A DNA stretch of 64,000 bases from Terebella lapidaria (taxonomy: Eukaryota > Annelida > Polychaeta > Terebellida > Terebellidae). The notes under the pieces are model-generated. The model saw nothing but the letters and a program-made list of their open reading frames with translations. It did not search any database and was not told the DNA's origin. Made by a program: the position numbers and the translations under genes. The DNA lies in the NCBI GenBank assembly GCA_949152475.1, contig OX424555.1:59997977-60061976 (forward strand), given 5' to 3'. This document shows, piece after piece, positions 1 to 13,200 of the stretch (positions within the stretch are counted from its first letter, which is position 1; each line of letters opens with the position of its first letter).

Positions 1-3000
1 TCAATATGATTTGGCAGTGCGTAGTTGATGATGTATACACTGAGCAAAGCCGGATATCTTACGAAGTGTCATTGATTATGTGAGTGTGACATCATGGAGA
101 AAAATCACGAAGCGAATTTGTTCGCCACGTGTGATGTTACACACGTTTACACTAATGATGCGTTAATTTAGCAAGGTGCGATGTCGAGACACTGTGAGTG
201 TTGAGAGATGGCTCATTATCATCGTTAAAAGCGACTATATAGTACAGTGTTGTGGAGATTTTGTGAACTGTGATCATTGGAGTCAGACTCTGGTGCTATG
301 CTTCACTCGCGAGGATGCATTTCCTCCTACCAGTGGCGATGAAATATGAAATTTCTGCAAAAATTGGTATTCAGTAGTGGCTTGACAGATCGACTTAGAA
401 ATTTTCAGTGGGTGTGGAATCTTATTTTCATGGGCTAATAGATTTCATCTCTTTCACTGGGAATGGGAAGAATCACTCGATAACTTAGTAGTTTCAATCC
501 CAATATTTATTTGCTAGTGTATTTTTTCACAATTATCCGAATCCACAATGGATTGCACGAGGTAACATAACCATTCTGAACATACCAGCGGGGGGAAAAT
601 ATCAACATCTATACCTTGATAGGCTTAGCATGACTGAAAGCACAACCACTTCCAGAGGACACAAGGAAATAACAAGCGACAAATTGTGTTGGGTATAACG
701 AATAACTCTTTACTGTTATCGTAAGTAGTCGGTGGCGATCCCATATCGCCAGACAATGATCAAGATGGCAGCGCGGCCTACTTCCAACTTCGTTACGGTT
801 TAGTCACAACTGACCTTTGGTGATAGAGCCATCAAAATACGAGCATCGCACTTCGAGAGCAAAACGATAAATGTACTGACGAAGTTTGTATCGCGTGCAA
901 CGATCGAGAAATATGTGGTTAATAAACTAATCTACCAGAACATTTTGGACACTTAAAGTTTCTGACTGCCACTAACACAACAACAAAACTCAACTGTAAC
1001 ACCACTAACATTAACATCAAATTAATTTCTTTGTATTGTTTCTTTTGTATTACCTGAACGGCCAATGTGCTAGAATTGATGTGACTCATTTAGAAGAATT
1101 AAAATTAAAATTAATTCAACTACCGGTATTCTGATAAACTCACAATAAGTCGTCAGTGCTTGAAATTGTTTATTACAAACAAGTGTTTCACCAGCGGAAT
1201 GCTTGCTATCACTACAATAGCAAATTTATTATATTTAGACCATGACTACAAATAATACCACACTTAACACAACGTTTTACTCGTCACACCATGGGTGTAG
1301 CCCAAAAACAGACCACCAATTTAAGCGCAATGGGAAGCGCACACGTGGGAAATGAATGGAAACTGGCCATTAGGCTATTGAAAAGTACTCCCACTCTACA
1401 CTAGGTATCACATTCAACCCCAAACAAGGCACCGCTCTCGACGTAGCATTATCTCGTGTATCCAATTGCTGAGACACCAATGATACTAATGCCAGCTATA
1501 CCCCTTATTATGCCGATTATCTAAGCCGTTACACTGGGCTTGCAATATACCAGCCAGCGGTTGTGATTTCTTATATTGTCTCCCAGTGACGCAGGGAGAG
1601 TGAAGTTTATACCCTCATCTTAAAATTCACACCGCCAAAATAACTAGCGCTGTTCTGAGACTCTACCCCCTGCCAGCACCATGCACTTTGGAAGGAGAAG
1701 GATCGTCTGTGGGCGTGTCGTACATCGTCGTTATCTCACAGTGTGCCAATCTTGAAAACAAACCGCGGCCCGGGTAAATAATAAAAACAGCTCCCCAATT
1801 ACATTGTAGATTTTGAGAATGAGAAAGCTCTCGCCTGACCGATGACAGATAATTTCTGCAGGGTAGGATATCCCTTCTGGTTGGCGATGGGGTCTATTAG
1901 ACGAAGGCCGACTTTTCTAGTGTCTTCTGTGGGCGGTATATGTATAAACGAGCACAAATCATAAACGAACTCGGAAATAAAACGGGTCGCTCCAAAATAA
2001 ATCTAATTACGATTCATGAGAACATATCCATCTCCCCGAAAAGTGTGATGGAATTATCTGATGATAACACGGAATTTATACATTCAATTGTGTCTCAAGA
2101 AACAACGCCGTAAAAACACCTGAAAGCAAACATGTACCTAAAGTATACAACAATGGACCAGGTGGACGGACTATCCGGACATGTTTCATGACCTACTCAC
2201 CAATATTCGCAATTGTTGAAATTTGTAACTCACAATTGAATGACTTACGACACACTTTCTGGTGAATGTGCAACTGTTAAAACTGGTTAATTTCCTGTAT
2301 GTATCATTGTAACATACATATTGATATCTGATAAGGATGACTGCTTTTTTTGTTTACAAAACTAATCAGCCCAATAACAATCTTCTACTCGCTTTATATT
2401 GAACCCTATAGAACGTATTCGATGTTTGGGCCATGTTGCCAGTTTTGTATTCATATGTGCACACTTCCTATGTCCATACCAATTCAATTATGCCACAGTT
2501 TCACCTATCACGCCTTAGATATTTGTAACACATTGCAATTGTTGGTACGCAGTAGTGACAAAGCCACGAGACATAATGGCATAATGCGACCTTGAGGTGG
2601 GGAGAACCTCGCGGAGCACGTGGGAATAACTCCCGTTAACACAAGTCGTCCCGTGCAAGGACACACACACACGTCATACATTTACAGTTCATCTGTTAAA
2701 TAAAATCTACATGCATTTCAACACCAAAGGAGCAACAGAGAAATTGAGTATCCAATTCAAGGAATTTCGGGCAATCAATTCGATGTTAGAGAAGCTTTTT
2801 GGAAGAGCACGACCCCGTGTAACTTTTCTTTGTAGTGTTATTATCGTTCTAGAGTATCGATGAAATTTACTACTTTGGTGGCAGTAATAAAAACCTGAGA
2901 AATTTGTGACGGAAAACAAAGAAACCACTCAAGACAACTATTCTTGTTTTTTTTTCTGGACAAAGAGACCAGAACTGCGTGCAATCTACTCGTTCGTTTC

Positions 3001-3490
3001 TTAGATCGAAAATCCATGGATATCAGTCGTGGGCATACTGTACTTTTCAACTACAACTTTTTTACGAACGGTTGTAACCATTGAATATGGTTCACATGTA
3101 TATCGGTTCATACTAAAAATAAATGTAGATATGATCAGCAGCGATCAGTGTTCATCAGACGTTCATCAGACGAGTTTTGAGGCTATGGCACGGAACACAA
3201 TGCCTTAATGTGTATAAAATATTAACGAGGATTCCATCGACACGGTCAGTGAAAAGATTTAGATGATCCTCGCCCCACTTCCGTTTAGTTTACTCTCCCT
3301 ATAGCTGTCCGTCCTACTTTGATTAATTAGTTAATTACGACAAATATCCCACAGTGTTTATCATCACGCACACATTCTCGAAGCACGAATATAATAAGTA
3401 AGATCGACCTACCTTTCTATGAAGTCCCTGATTGCCTAGCGTTTGGTCACCCGTTCGCTTGTTACTAGTGTTCGGACTGTGGTGCTGTAA
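1..3490. other. No gene recognised
   Basis: AT-rich DNA with stops in every frame. The open frames here are short, low in information and match no family I know. I saw no RNA gene and no clear transposon ends. Short CA runs occur near 2665-2675. Confidence 0.6.
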
Positions 3491-3496
3491 CTAAGA

Positions 3497-3900
3497 GTGA
3501 GACAGCCGATTATCAAGTCTTTTTGGCGCGATGGAAGGCGATCACCACTCATACGTCACGACGACAGTGTGGGCACCGGCTACCTGGAGACGGCATTATT
3601 GGACGACGGGGGCAAGGCAGAGGGAGTCTGGAGAAGGGGATGTGGTGGGGGAGCGATGCGTCGGGGGGGGGGGGGGGTGGACAGACGAGGCGTATCACCA
3701 CCTTGCTTAGTGATCATGCACCCCCGCAGCCCGGGGGTGCCGAATCTGTCTCCGCGTTGGACGAAGGGCCGGACGGATTACGCCGTGGGGTGATTGGTAC
3801 AATGCGGGGTGTGAGACACGGGAGAGAGTTGGATCGCGCCTCAAGGACGACGTGTCAAATTATGGATTTCCACGCCGATTTGGATGCGCATCATTTGCGC
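3497..3900. other. GC-rich, CpG-rich island
   Basis: This block is sharply richer in G, C and CpG than its flanks. It holds overlapping open frames of about 98 and 156 codons on the plus strand, interrupted in meaning by a run of 15 G at 3663-3677. Neither frame resembles a known family, and the glycine-rich parts are simply the G run translated. It could be a CpG-island promoter or first exon of an unseen gene, or a fragment of an older coding sequence. I cannot choose between these. Confidence 0.4.
3663..3677 (+). repeat. G15 homopolymer
   Basis: Fifteen consecutive G residues within the GC-rich island. Such runs can form quadruplexes and are prone to length error in sequencing, so any reading frame through it is unreliable. 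Confidence 0.9.
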
Positions 3901-3990
3901 CAGGAATGTGAGAGTTTTCATTGGATAACAATATTTTGGATGCTACGCGGCGCGTTTAAGTGGCTCCTAACTAAACGAAAAGAAGGTATA

Positions 3991-5560
3991 TAGAAATCGT
4001 TTTTGTGCGTGCAGTGGTAGCAACGCAACTGCCTCAGAAACAGAAGTTGTTGAGACGCATGACAGATCCGCAAAAGATGAAAAGTCATCCATCTCTAACA
4101 TAACCACAAACATGTTACATTACCTGATATGTACACATAATAGGGTTGTTTCCAAAGCGTGTATGATAACAACACACACTTCAAATATGAAAACGTGAAA
4201 AAATGTCTTGTGAATTGAACTGGTACAAAATATGAACAATGGAAATATTTTTTCGTTATTCCCTATACGGGTAGCAATCGTCCCAAATTCGAATTGATGC
4301 GTTCTGAAATTGTATGATCGTTATATTGCGAGAAGAACCGTGATCGTGACGCGTATGATTATGACGGTATATGGCCAATTGTACAAGTCGATATTTGAAA
4401 CTTCAAAATTAGGCCTATACTGTGTGTCTGAACTTGAAGTATCTTCCTTTCCATAAAAGTTGATGCTCAGAGATTTTTTATGCACATGTACGTACATATG
4501 GAATGTAGGGTTTGTGTAATCCAGTATACAGCCTATTACGTTTATCCAAATTTTTATATTTGATTATGAACATGTTCAATTAGCTCTCATAATCTTGTGA
4601 CTCGAGTATAATTGGTCAATGCTTGGTCGAAACGTACTGATTGTGAACGAATCATTCATTGGTATTAGAAAGTTCTTATTGATACATTTTATCTGCTCTA
4701 TTCCACAAATCTAAATCGATGTGGCGCGAGTGAATTTCCAAGATTGGCTTATTGTTCCACTCATGAGTCTGCAAACGTTCATGGCTGCAGGCATATAAGC
4801 ACAAAATGATGATGGATGTACAAGTATAGATATAAACAAAACAACCCCCACAAATGAGGTAATCCGGTGTTCAGGTCCAATATTAAACAAACTCGGTCAC
4901 ATAATTAGCTGCAGTATATACAGTACTGATATCACACACAGGTAGCCTAAAATAGTACTGGTATTGGCATATACACGCAAAATTGTTATGGATATATATA
5001 GTACTGGTATCACACAGGTACCCTATAAAAGTACAGGTAATTCAACACTGCGCATTTTTTCAATATTCAATATTCCAGATTGAGTTGTGGAACAAGGTCT
5101 GGCACGTGTATCCATAATGATTGATGTGACCAGATTTATCGGTATTGACATTGATTATAGGCGGAGTAATCAGATATGTATATACGAATGACAAAATCAA
5201 TTCTATATTCGAAACATTCTCGTCTGCACGATTACATTAATCATGTGAATAATAATCTGAAAATATATGCCTTGAATGAGATAAAACAAATTTACAAACA
5301 TTTTCTCACGTTGTGCTATTCACTATTATTTCCATATCCTGACTATGGTATACACCGTAGCATGGAGCGCGACACATTACTAACTGTGGTACAAGAAATA
5401 ACTGTACGTGTCATCGGTGGGGGCAAAGTATTTTTAGGTTACCGCATCCGTCGTCCGTCCGTCCGTCTAGTCGTCCACATTTTTATCTTTAAATTGTGCT
5501 GTCTTTCTAAACATTTGGGAAAAGATATCTTAAAATAATTCGAGGAGGTATTTTTCTTCT
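3991..5560. other. No gene recognised; short direct repeat
   Basis: AT-rich with no recognisable coding. Two imperfect copies of a block of roughly 70 bp, containing GTACTG, TATCACACAGGTA and AGTAC-type strings, lie at about 4920-4965 and 5005-5040. The single open frame of 120 codons near 5176-5538 matches nothing I know. Confidence 0.5.
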
Positions 5561-6870
5561 CTTTTTTTCGAATTTTCCCAAAATGACGACAGTTTTTGAC
5601 GAAAAACGGTCATTTTTTTAACTTTGACAGCCATTTTCTCAAAAACTGTCAGATCAGTTTTGAGATTCGTCGGTCTGCGCGTGGCGGCCATCTGAATTTT
5701 TGGACGGGTCGGTAACAAAAAATGTTTTGCCCCAAACTACATTACTATCCATTTGGGCCATTTCTAGGCAAAAAAAAGTTCACCCTTTGAAAAAAATTTT
5801 GGACTCTTAGGTTTAGACACAAATTTGCACATACAGGGTAGGATTGTGAATAAGCTTATAAGAAGTCATATAATGTATATGACACATCTTTTGATGACTT
5901 TGAACTTGACCTCAGACGACCTTGAAGACTGAATCTCATAGTCTCGCCTGATCTGAAATGTGTAAATTGGCCTCTGCACACAAAATATTTGTTGATAGAG
6001 CTTATATGTTTGTATTATGATCATCATGTGCAACATGCCTAATGGTGACATTGTAGTTTACAAGAATGACTTTGATCTCTGGGTCCCTTGGCCTAATTAG
6101 CCCTTGGGCTAATTTTTCATAATATCATTGAAAATTAGATACTGTATGTCTCCAAGGCCCATCTTTTGCAAAAATGGTTTTCAGGGCCTTTTCCGAAATG
6201 GCAGCCATCAAAACTGTAACAAAACATGCAATATTCTACACCGAATACAAGCGAGCGTCTCGTTCGTCATCGGGTCATATATGTATATCCAGGAATTCCA
6301 AAGACTCTAGGCCATATCTTGGCATTATTTCTGGGAATTCATTCTTATGGTCTTTCCACCACCAACCTGCCCCCTTCAGGATTTCTTTACAGATTAGTCG
6401 AACCATATCAGGAAATGTATTTTCGTAGGTTCCATTGTTAGCCATTGGAAAAAAAGAATAGGTACTCAGGTACTCAGCAATGACCATTCGATAGATCATA
6501 TAAAACATGGGTATGAACAACAAAAACATGTCTCTACCTGTGACTAAGTTTCATTCCTGGGACACACCATTTCAGCCAAGGGTATTTAAACGGATCCAGA
6601 TAAAGTTAATGCTGTGCAGGACTTTCCAAGACCTAGTTCTCATAAAACTCGTCGTCACTTTCTAGTCATTTCATTCAGAATTTCACTCATATCGCATCGC
6701 CACTTAGCTCTACTCAGTAAAGACAAAACTAAACCACAGAAAACAAACACTGACACATCATGGTCTGAAAAGATCATAGATGTGAAGCAGTGTCTCAAAC
6801 AATAACCAGCTGAAAGTAAACAACGGTTTGTTGTTCAGAGTCGTCAGAGAAAATTAAGGTTTCAAACAAC
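5561..6870. other. Degenerate repetitive DNA, no gene recognised
   Basis: The stretch at 5570-5720 carries AAAATGGC / TTTTTGACGAAAA-type strings that recur at 8040-8110. It is therefore part of a dispersed repeat. A TGAC-rich block at 5885-5930 recalls the AGGTCA satellite found elsewhere. Open frames of 60-84 codons on both strands around 6130-6530 overlap one another and show no known domain. Confidence 0.45.
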
Positions 6871-6879
6871 TGCTTGTTG

Positions 6880-7737
6880 TACCGACTTCACTGAAGCGAT
6901 TTGTCCTTGAACAGATGCACACTAGGTCGGATCACCACGGCACAGGAAAAACCACGTGACTGGTTCGTTCGCGTTACTACTGGCCTACAAGACACCACTA
7001 ACTTCGTGAACAGTGTAACATATGTATAGTGGCATAGGAACCACCACCAATGATGCAGCAAACAAACCATTAGACATCATTGCCATTGACTTCACAGTAC
7101 TGGAAATGTCAAAGTCCGGAATAGAACTACTCATACCTGACGTCTCAAAATTCACTCTAACAGTCCCAACTAAAGATCAACTAGCACATTCAGTTGCTGA
7201 GGTTGGAATCAAAGAATGGATCAACAAACTTGGACTTCCAGCTCGCATCCACAGTGACAGAGGGTAAAGTTTCGAAAACCATGTAATCAAGAAGTTGTTT
7301 CAACTCTATGGAATCCAGAAATCCAAAACAACACCTATCATCCAACAGGGAATTCACAATGTGAAAGATACCGTATTCTATATGACCTTCTCAAGACCCT
7401 GAACCAAGAGAAAACTATAAAATATCGAGATTATATCCAGGAATTATCCAGGATTACAGACAGAAATCTACAATTGTACTCCACATTCAACAACGGGTTC
7501 TGACCATTGGAACTCCGGTAGTGACCGAAGACAGCAGCGCTTACATAGTACAGAACACATGTGACAACACTGCAGAAAGTTGCGCCACAACATGCGAGCC
7601 AATATGTTCGCCTCCGGTGTGATTCGCCAGATTCCAAGCTATACAATCTACCAAGTGAGCTCGAGGGATACAATATCACACATATCAGAGAGGTCACATA
7701 TATCTTCAATAGGAACTGAATTATAGGACAAATGTAA
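6880..7737 (+). mobile_element. Decayed Ty3/gypsy pol fragment (integrase)
   Basis: Conceptual translation shows an integrase zinc-binding region remnant near 6890-7010 (VRSRYYWP). It is followed by the integrase core, with ADDITIONAL hallmarks PLDIIAIDF, PTKDQ and LPARIHSDRG at about 7060-7267, and then FENHVIK and LYGI..SKTTP downstream. The DDE layout and wording are typical of Ty3/gypsy integrases of marine invertebrates. Only this part of pol survives. Coding is broken in several places, so this is an old fossil, unrelated in sequence to the young element at 47.6-61.0 kb. Confidence 0.8.
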
Positions 7738-7995
7738 GTATTAATCTATTACAACCCATACAGCCAAATTTTGATGATTCCAATAACAAACGTAAAATAC
7801 AACATTTTGCAATAGAAACAAAGCCCGACCAAATAGTTTATCAAACGACACACTGGCGTCATCAGGGACAGACAGTGTGTTAGATGTAGTTGTTTCTACT
7901 GTACACCTGATTGAATTAGCATACAACTGCCCAACAACCGATGAAAGAATTTAGAAATCCGAAACAAACCCCATGGAATAGATATATCACAAGCC
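7738..7995 (+). repeat. LTR-like repeat following the integrase fossil
   Basis: It begins TGTAAGTATTAATC directly after the integrase remnant and is about 258 bp long. Related sequence recurs at 41,511-41,765 and, in shorter form, at 41,843-41,991. Its place after pol and its TG start suggest the 3' LTR of the decayed element, but I could not define the CA end or a matching upstream LTR. A 61-codon minus-strand frame is shared by two copies, probably by descent rather than as a gene. Confidence 0.5.
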
Positions 7996-8228
7996 AAAAG
8001 ATATCATTTCTAGACATATTTTCTTGATCTTCGCATTTTTTTTTCAAAATGGCGGCCATTTTTGACGAAAAGCGGCAATTTTTGAACTCAAAGTCTGTTC
8101 AGTAACTTTTTCTAATTGATGCATGAGACCCTTGTGGCGTGTACCCCTGTGGCGTGTATTAGTTTCGTTGTCCTTGAATTTTTCAAAGTGGGCAATGTTG
8201 GCCCAAATGGGACTTTCCCATGTTAAAT

Positions 8229-8699
8229 CCATGTCATGTCCAGACGTGATCAACTGGTCATGTCACGGGTTCGTATAGGGCATACATACCTTACTCAGGG
8301 TTTCCTGCTCCGTTGAGAGGAGGCCCCTGTGTGTGTGCCCTGTCGAGAGTGGCTGAGGGTTGAGCATGTCCTGGTACATTGTCAAGATTTGGCTGACACT
8401 CGTCGCTTGTTTTACGAGTGTAAATCCATCTACGAGGTTTTCAATGATTTTAATATTCATAAAATCCTCAATTATTTTTTATTTCTAGACATTTTGTCTA
8501 CAACTCTAGTCAACTCGTTTGAGTCTAGATCTAGTCATCGATACTTTCACCATTAATCTTGTTAGCTTTTACCGTTCACAATTTTTTTATTGTAGAACTT
8601 GCGGTCTTATCACTCTTGATACTACTTTTATATCCTCGTTTGGCACTGAAATAGCCTTCTTGAGCCCAAAGTGCCGTTAAACTCTATTCCTTCTTCTTC
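8229..8699 (+). mobile_element. 5'-truncated LINE (I/Nimb/Jockey-like tail)
   Basis: A 471-bp insertion flanked by identical 14-bp direct repeats, TTCCCATGTTAAAT at 8215-8228 and 8700-8713. Near 8320-8420 it encodes PLCVPCREWLRVEHVLVHC, the cysteine/histidine motif found after the reverse transcriptase in I/Nimb/Jockey-type LINEs. The 3' UTR contains GGCACTGAAATAGCC and AAAGTGCCGTTAAAC and ends in a short TTC-repeat tail. Almost all of the element is missing at the 5' side, as is usual for target-primed insertions. The exact clade is inferred from style. Confidence 0.8.
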
Positions 8700-8779
8700 T
8701 TCCCATGTTAAATTCTCCTTTGCTTTATAACGGGACACATTATTGCTAATACATCACTTAATATTGAGATTAGGAATCA

Positions 8780-10220
8780 ATATAGGAAATGACATATAGG
8801 AAATGATATACGCTGAATATTCTCGTGACCTTGAATTTGACGTTTGACCTCATTTTCAAGGTCAGAGAACAAAATGGCCAACTTTACAGCCTAGGAATCA
8901 ACTGTGGACATATAGGAACCGATATATGCTGGATATTCTCATGACTTTGACCTTATTTTCAAGGTCAGGGCATAAAAATGGTTAATATCTCACTTATTAT
9001 CGACTTTACAGCGTAGGAATCCAGAATGAACATATAGGAAATGAGATGCTGAATTTTCTGGTGACCTTGAATTTGACCTTTGACCTCATTTTCAAGGTCA
9101 TGGAACACAATGGCTAACTTTACATCCTAGGAATCAACTATGGACATATTGGAAATGATATATGCTGGATATTCTCATGACCTTGACCTTTGACCTTATT
9201 TTGACCTTTTGACCATAGTGAATATTTAAGAAATGATATATGCTGAATATTCTGGTGAACTTGAATTTGAACTTCGGCCTCATTATCAAGATCAGAGAAT
9301 AAAATGGATAATAACTTACTTATTATCGTCTTTACAACTTAGGAACCAATTGCGAACATATTGGAAATGATATATGCTGAATATTCGGATGACCTTGACC
9401 TTGACCTTGACCTCATTTTCAAGGTCAGATCACAACATGGCTAATATCTCACACAATGTCTCAATTATCGACAGCAGCTGTGGACATACTATCTGCTGAA
9501 AATTCTCGTGACCTTGAATTGACCAATGACCTTATTTCAAGGTCAGAGCACAATATTGCTATTATCTCGCTTATCATCGACTTTACAGCTTAGGGATCAA
9601 TTGTGAACATATAGGAAATGATGTATGCCGAATATTTTGATGACCTCGAATTTGACCTTTGAACTCATTTTCAAGATCAAAGCGCAAAATGGGTAATATC
9701 TTGTTTATTATCGACTCTACAGCTAGGGAATCAATAGTGAACATATAGGAAATGGTATATCCTGAAAATTCTCATGACCTTGACCTTTGACCTTATTTTC
9801 GAGGTCAGAGCACAAAATGACTAAAGTATTGCTTATTATCGACTTTACCACTTGGGAATAGATTTTGTACATATAGGAAATGATATAAGTTGAATATTCT
9901 CTTGAACTTGACCTTTGACCTTATTTTCAAGGTCGGAGCACGAAATGGCTAACATCTCGTTTATTATCAACTTTGTGGCTTATGAATCCATTGTGAACAA
10001 TTGAAATATTATATGGTGAATATTTTTATGACCTTGAATTTGATCTTTGACCTCATTTTCCCTTCATAATGGGAGCTGTATGGAGTAAATTCCTAAAACA
10101 CTTCAAGATAGAGCTTAGATATTGGCAGTATCAAATGGGAAATCATATATTGCAGATTGAATGGTGACTTTAACTTTGACCTTCAATGACCTTGAAAGGT
10201 CAATACGGCAATTTTGATGA
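8780..10220 (+). repeat. AGGTCA-rich satellite, about 11-12 units
   Basis: Tandem imperfect units of about 115-135 bp. Each contains ATAGGAAATGATATATGCTG, a block of TGACCTTGA / TTTGACCTCATTTT-CAAGGTCA, and TTATTATCGACTTTACAGC. The dense TGACCT/AGGTCA hexamers include perfect direct repeats with one-base spacing, for example TGACCTTTGACCT near 9076. Copies in the opposite orientation lie at 17,340-18,160, 32,930-33,198 and 35,888-36,190. No coding capacity. Confidence 0.85.
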
Positions 10221-13200
10221 CGAAAAAGTTATCCCTTCAAACTACACATTTCTCCGGTAACCTTTCATAGCCCTTGGGGTAATTTTCTAACTCGTTTACG
10301 CTGTTTTTCGCTGATATTTTTTACGAGGCTGAATTGCATCATTCTATAATTTCGGAGACTTCACCTGGGAGTCAAGGCAAGTTTCTACCGGATTTCAGAC
10401 TTCCATCGCAAAAAAATTCGAAAAATTTGCAATCTATCCTAATGTTAATTTAGCCCTGTCATTTAATTTCTGGGTCTGCATTTATGCATTTTCTCGGTTT
10501 TGTAGCGGAACAATCTTTCGAAAGCGAAATGTTTGTGCAGAATACATTCAATGTGTCTTCTGGTCCGAAATTACAATAATTCCTCGAATCTTGATGGATG
10601 TAAACAGGACCAAATCTTCGAATATGCTCAGATTCTCGTGATCCCGTTTTGGGGTGAAATTTGACATTGAGGCAGATTGCCAACTTATACAGATTGCGAT
10701 AGAATCTGAAACTTGGTAGAAAATAATGGTTTGACTCCCAGATGATGTATGTCAAGTTATAGAACGATAACATTTAATATCGCAGAAATATCGTCAAAAA
10801 CCGGTGTAAACAAGTCATCAGTTTTATACCTGCACTCCCTATTAAGTCTGGAGATGTACATAAAAGTATTTTGATGCAGGTTTTGGGGAACTACGGTGCA
10901 TACATGTTCATATGTTGACGCATCTCAGGAAGGTTATCACTTTGGATTTGATGCAGGTAATGTTGGGTCATGGAAAATCGAGTTTTGATATGAAGTAAAT
11001 AGAGTTGAAATTACTAGATCATTATTGACCACGGCGTGCTGACAAAACTTGAAATGTCATAAAACCATGTTTAAACTCTAGACTCTCCCTTTTAATATCA
11101 GCCAACTTCAGTTTTACTACAGCAACAAAATTGACAAAGAAATTGTAAACTTAAAAGTATAGAAAAAACTTCGAAATCACTTAGTCACAATGGTCGTAGA
11201 ACTCACAGACGACCACTTGAATATATCATTAACTATACGTGTAGGTTTTAGTTCTGAACGAGCTTCATCAATGTTTTATCACCATTCAGTACTGAAAATT
11301 AGCGTTCACGGCAGTTCTAATGTGTCTCAAAATCTTGAAATACAATTTGGATTGCCTATCTATAGTAGGTCATTACACTACCTGGACGCGTTAATTGGTA
11401 ATCATTTATTTATTTAACCTCCACATGGGAGAAATGACAAATTATGACATAATGTAAAACATGATGTTTTTGCAAATACACGACTTACACGACTGCATTG
11501 TGAGTGCAATGATGTTGGTGTTATCCTAGTGTTATCCTATTCAGTTGTTTATGTATATACATGTAGTTTATGTAATCGGGATAATAGTCAAGAGTACCAC
11601 TGCATCGTTTGGCGAAAAAAGTTATTGAAGTGAACTTCACCCTTCTGGCATGCTGTTGAATCCGTGTTCTTGGTTTGTATCCAACTCACATAATCATCAA
11701 ACAAACTACGAAGAAATGTCAAATATTTTGTAATACTATAGGCTACAGCTATGTCAGTGCACGGTAATGTTCTTATCGTTGAAATATCTAGAATTATATT
11801 TGCTAATACTTCCGTTGAAGAAGGCCTTGTGGGAAGTATATTACTGATAACAAATGCGAATAGTTTAAACAGTGGCTACTATATGAACGTAATTTCCACA
11901 CGAAAAAAAGAATCAGGACATGAATGTCACGATTCTCTTCTAACAGACCTTTGAGAATATCGCCCAAAGCACACCAAACTTAATTACTTCATTCATTTTT
12001 CGAGTGAATAACTAGGAAATTGATCTCATTTAAGTTTTTATGTAATGCCATTGAGGAATGGTCTTCTTCAATACTCATAGAAATGTTGGTTTATCATAGT
12101 GTAGGCACAAGCAAACATATTATATCCTAGCGCTTTACAGTTTCAATAATGGACCTCATAAATTTTGAGAATAAAGTAACCGACTTTTTAATGTGAACAT
12201 TTCTGTGTTTCAACAATGCAGCAATGTGACTCCATGTTCGCTTAGTCCCGCAGTTACGGGAAAATGTGTTTTCCACATGTCGATGCAGAAGTGATTGAAA
12301 ATTAGATTTCAATTGTTTGTAAACAAATCAAACTGGGTGTGAACCCTTCCGCGTGTTCTAAAACTGGCAGTCAGCTAATTTCACACTGCAGCCTCCTACG
12401 CCTTTTACGGTCGAATCAAGCACCCGAAGCGACTATAATTCGTATCATGCATACACACACTTATGTAGAAGTTAATGGATAAGTCGATGATCAAGTGGTG
12501 TTCTCAGGAGGCGACAAATGTGTTATGTGGTACCTACTTGCCGTCAGTGTCAAGTAGAGTCGACATCAGAAGGGTAGCATTATACATGCGGGGACAAAAA
12601 ACTTTTGGCTAACTGAGACATCTTAGCTCTCGATATGTGCGGAATGAGTCCGTGTACTGAGATGGCCATGTCATGTCAGGCGGCAGTACACACTGTAAGT
12701 ATCCGAAATTCTGATACTGATTCGATAATTTTGTCACCATTCATAATTAACCCTGCAAAATCGGTGAAGCTATCTGTTGTTCTGTGTGTCAATTATAACG
12801 CTATTCTGATTGACATGCATTGAACCTTGGACCATTACATACATTCACACATTTACACATGCAATATTATGGTCCCAGACATTCCATTTTAACATTAACC
12901 TCGTATAACAATACGTCCGTAACTTCACGAATTGCAAACCTTACTATCCATATAGATCCATATCGTATTATTTCCTTCTCATTTGTAAGTAGGCCTACAC
13001 TTGTATATCACAAAGCACTAAAGGGTATGTTTAATGATATCTTTATTGATACAAATGTATCTGGATTTGTGCTGAAAATCGGGAACTATTTCGAGAGTTC
13101 AGAAGGGGTACCACCTGAATTTGGTATGCACACGATGCCGACACAAACTGCTTCTTCTTCAGCAGAAAAATCCCAGTTTAATATTTTGTGTGGATGGCAC

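Noticed and set aside
7741-7926. Conserved 61-residue minus-strand protein shared with 41,518-41,703
   Set aside because: Both lie in the same LTR-like repeat; similarity is explained by common descent of the DNA, and differences are not biased to silent sites as far as I can see.
10459-10773. Minus-strand frame of 104 codons
   Set aside because: Composition is that of AT-rich DNA; no signal, motif or splice context.
12635-12694. Possible exon MCGMSPCTEM... ending at GTAAGT
   Set aside because: Good donor, but no acceptor-linked partner, no recognisable domain and AT-rich surroundings. Too weak to annotate.
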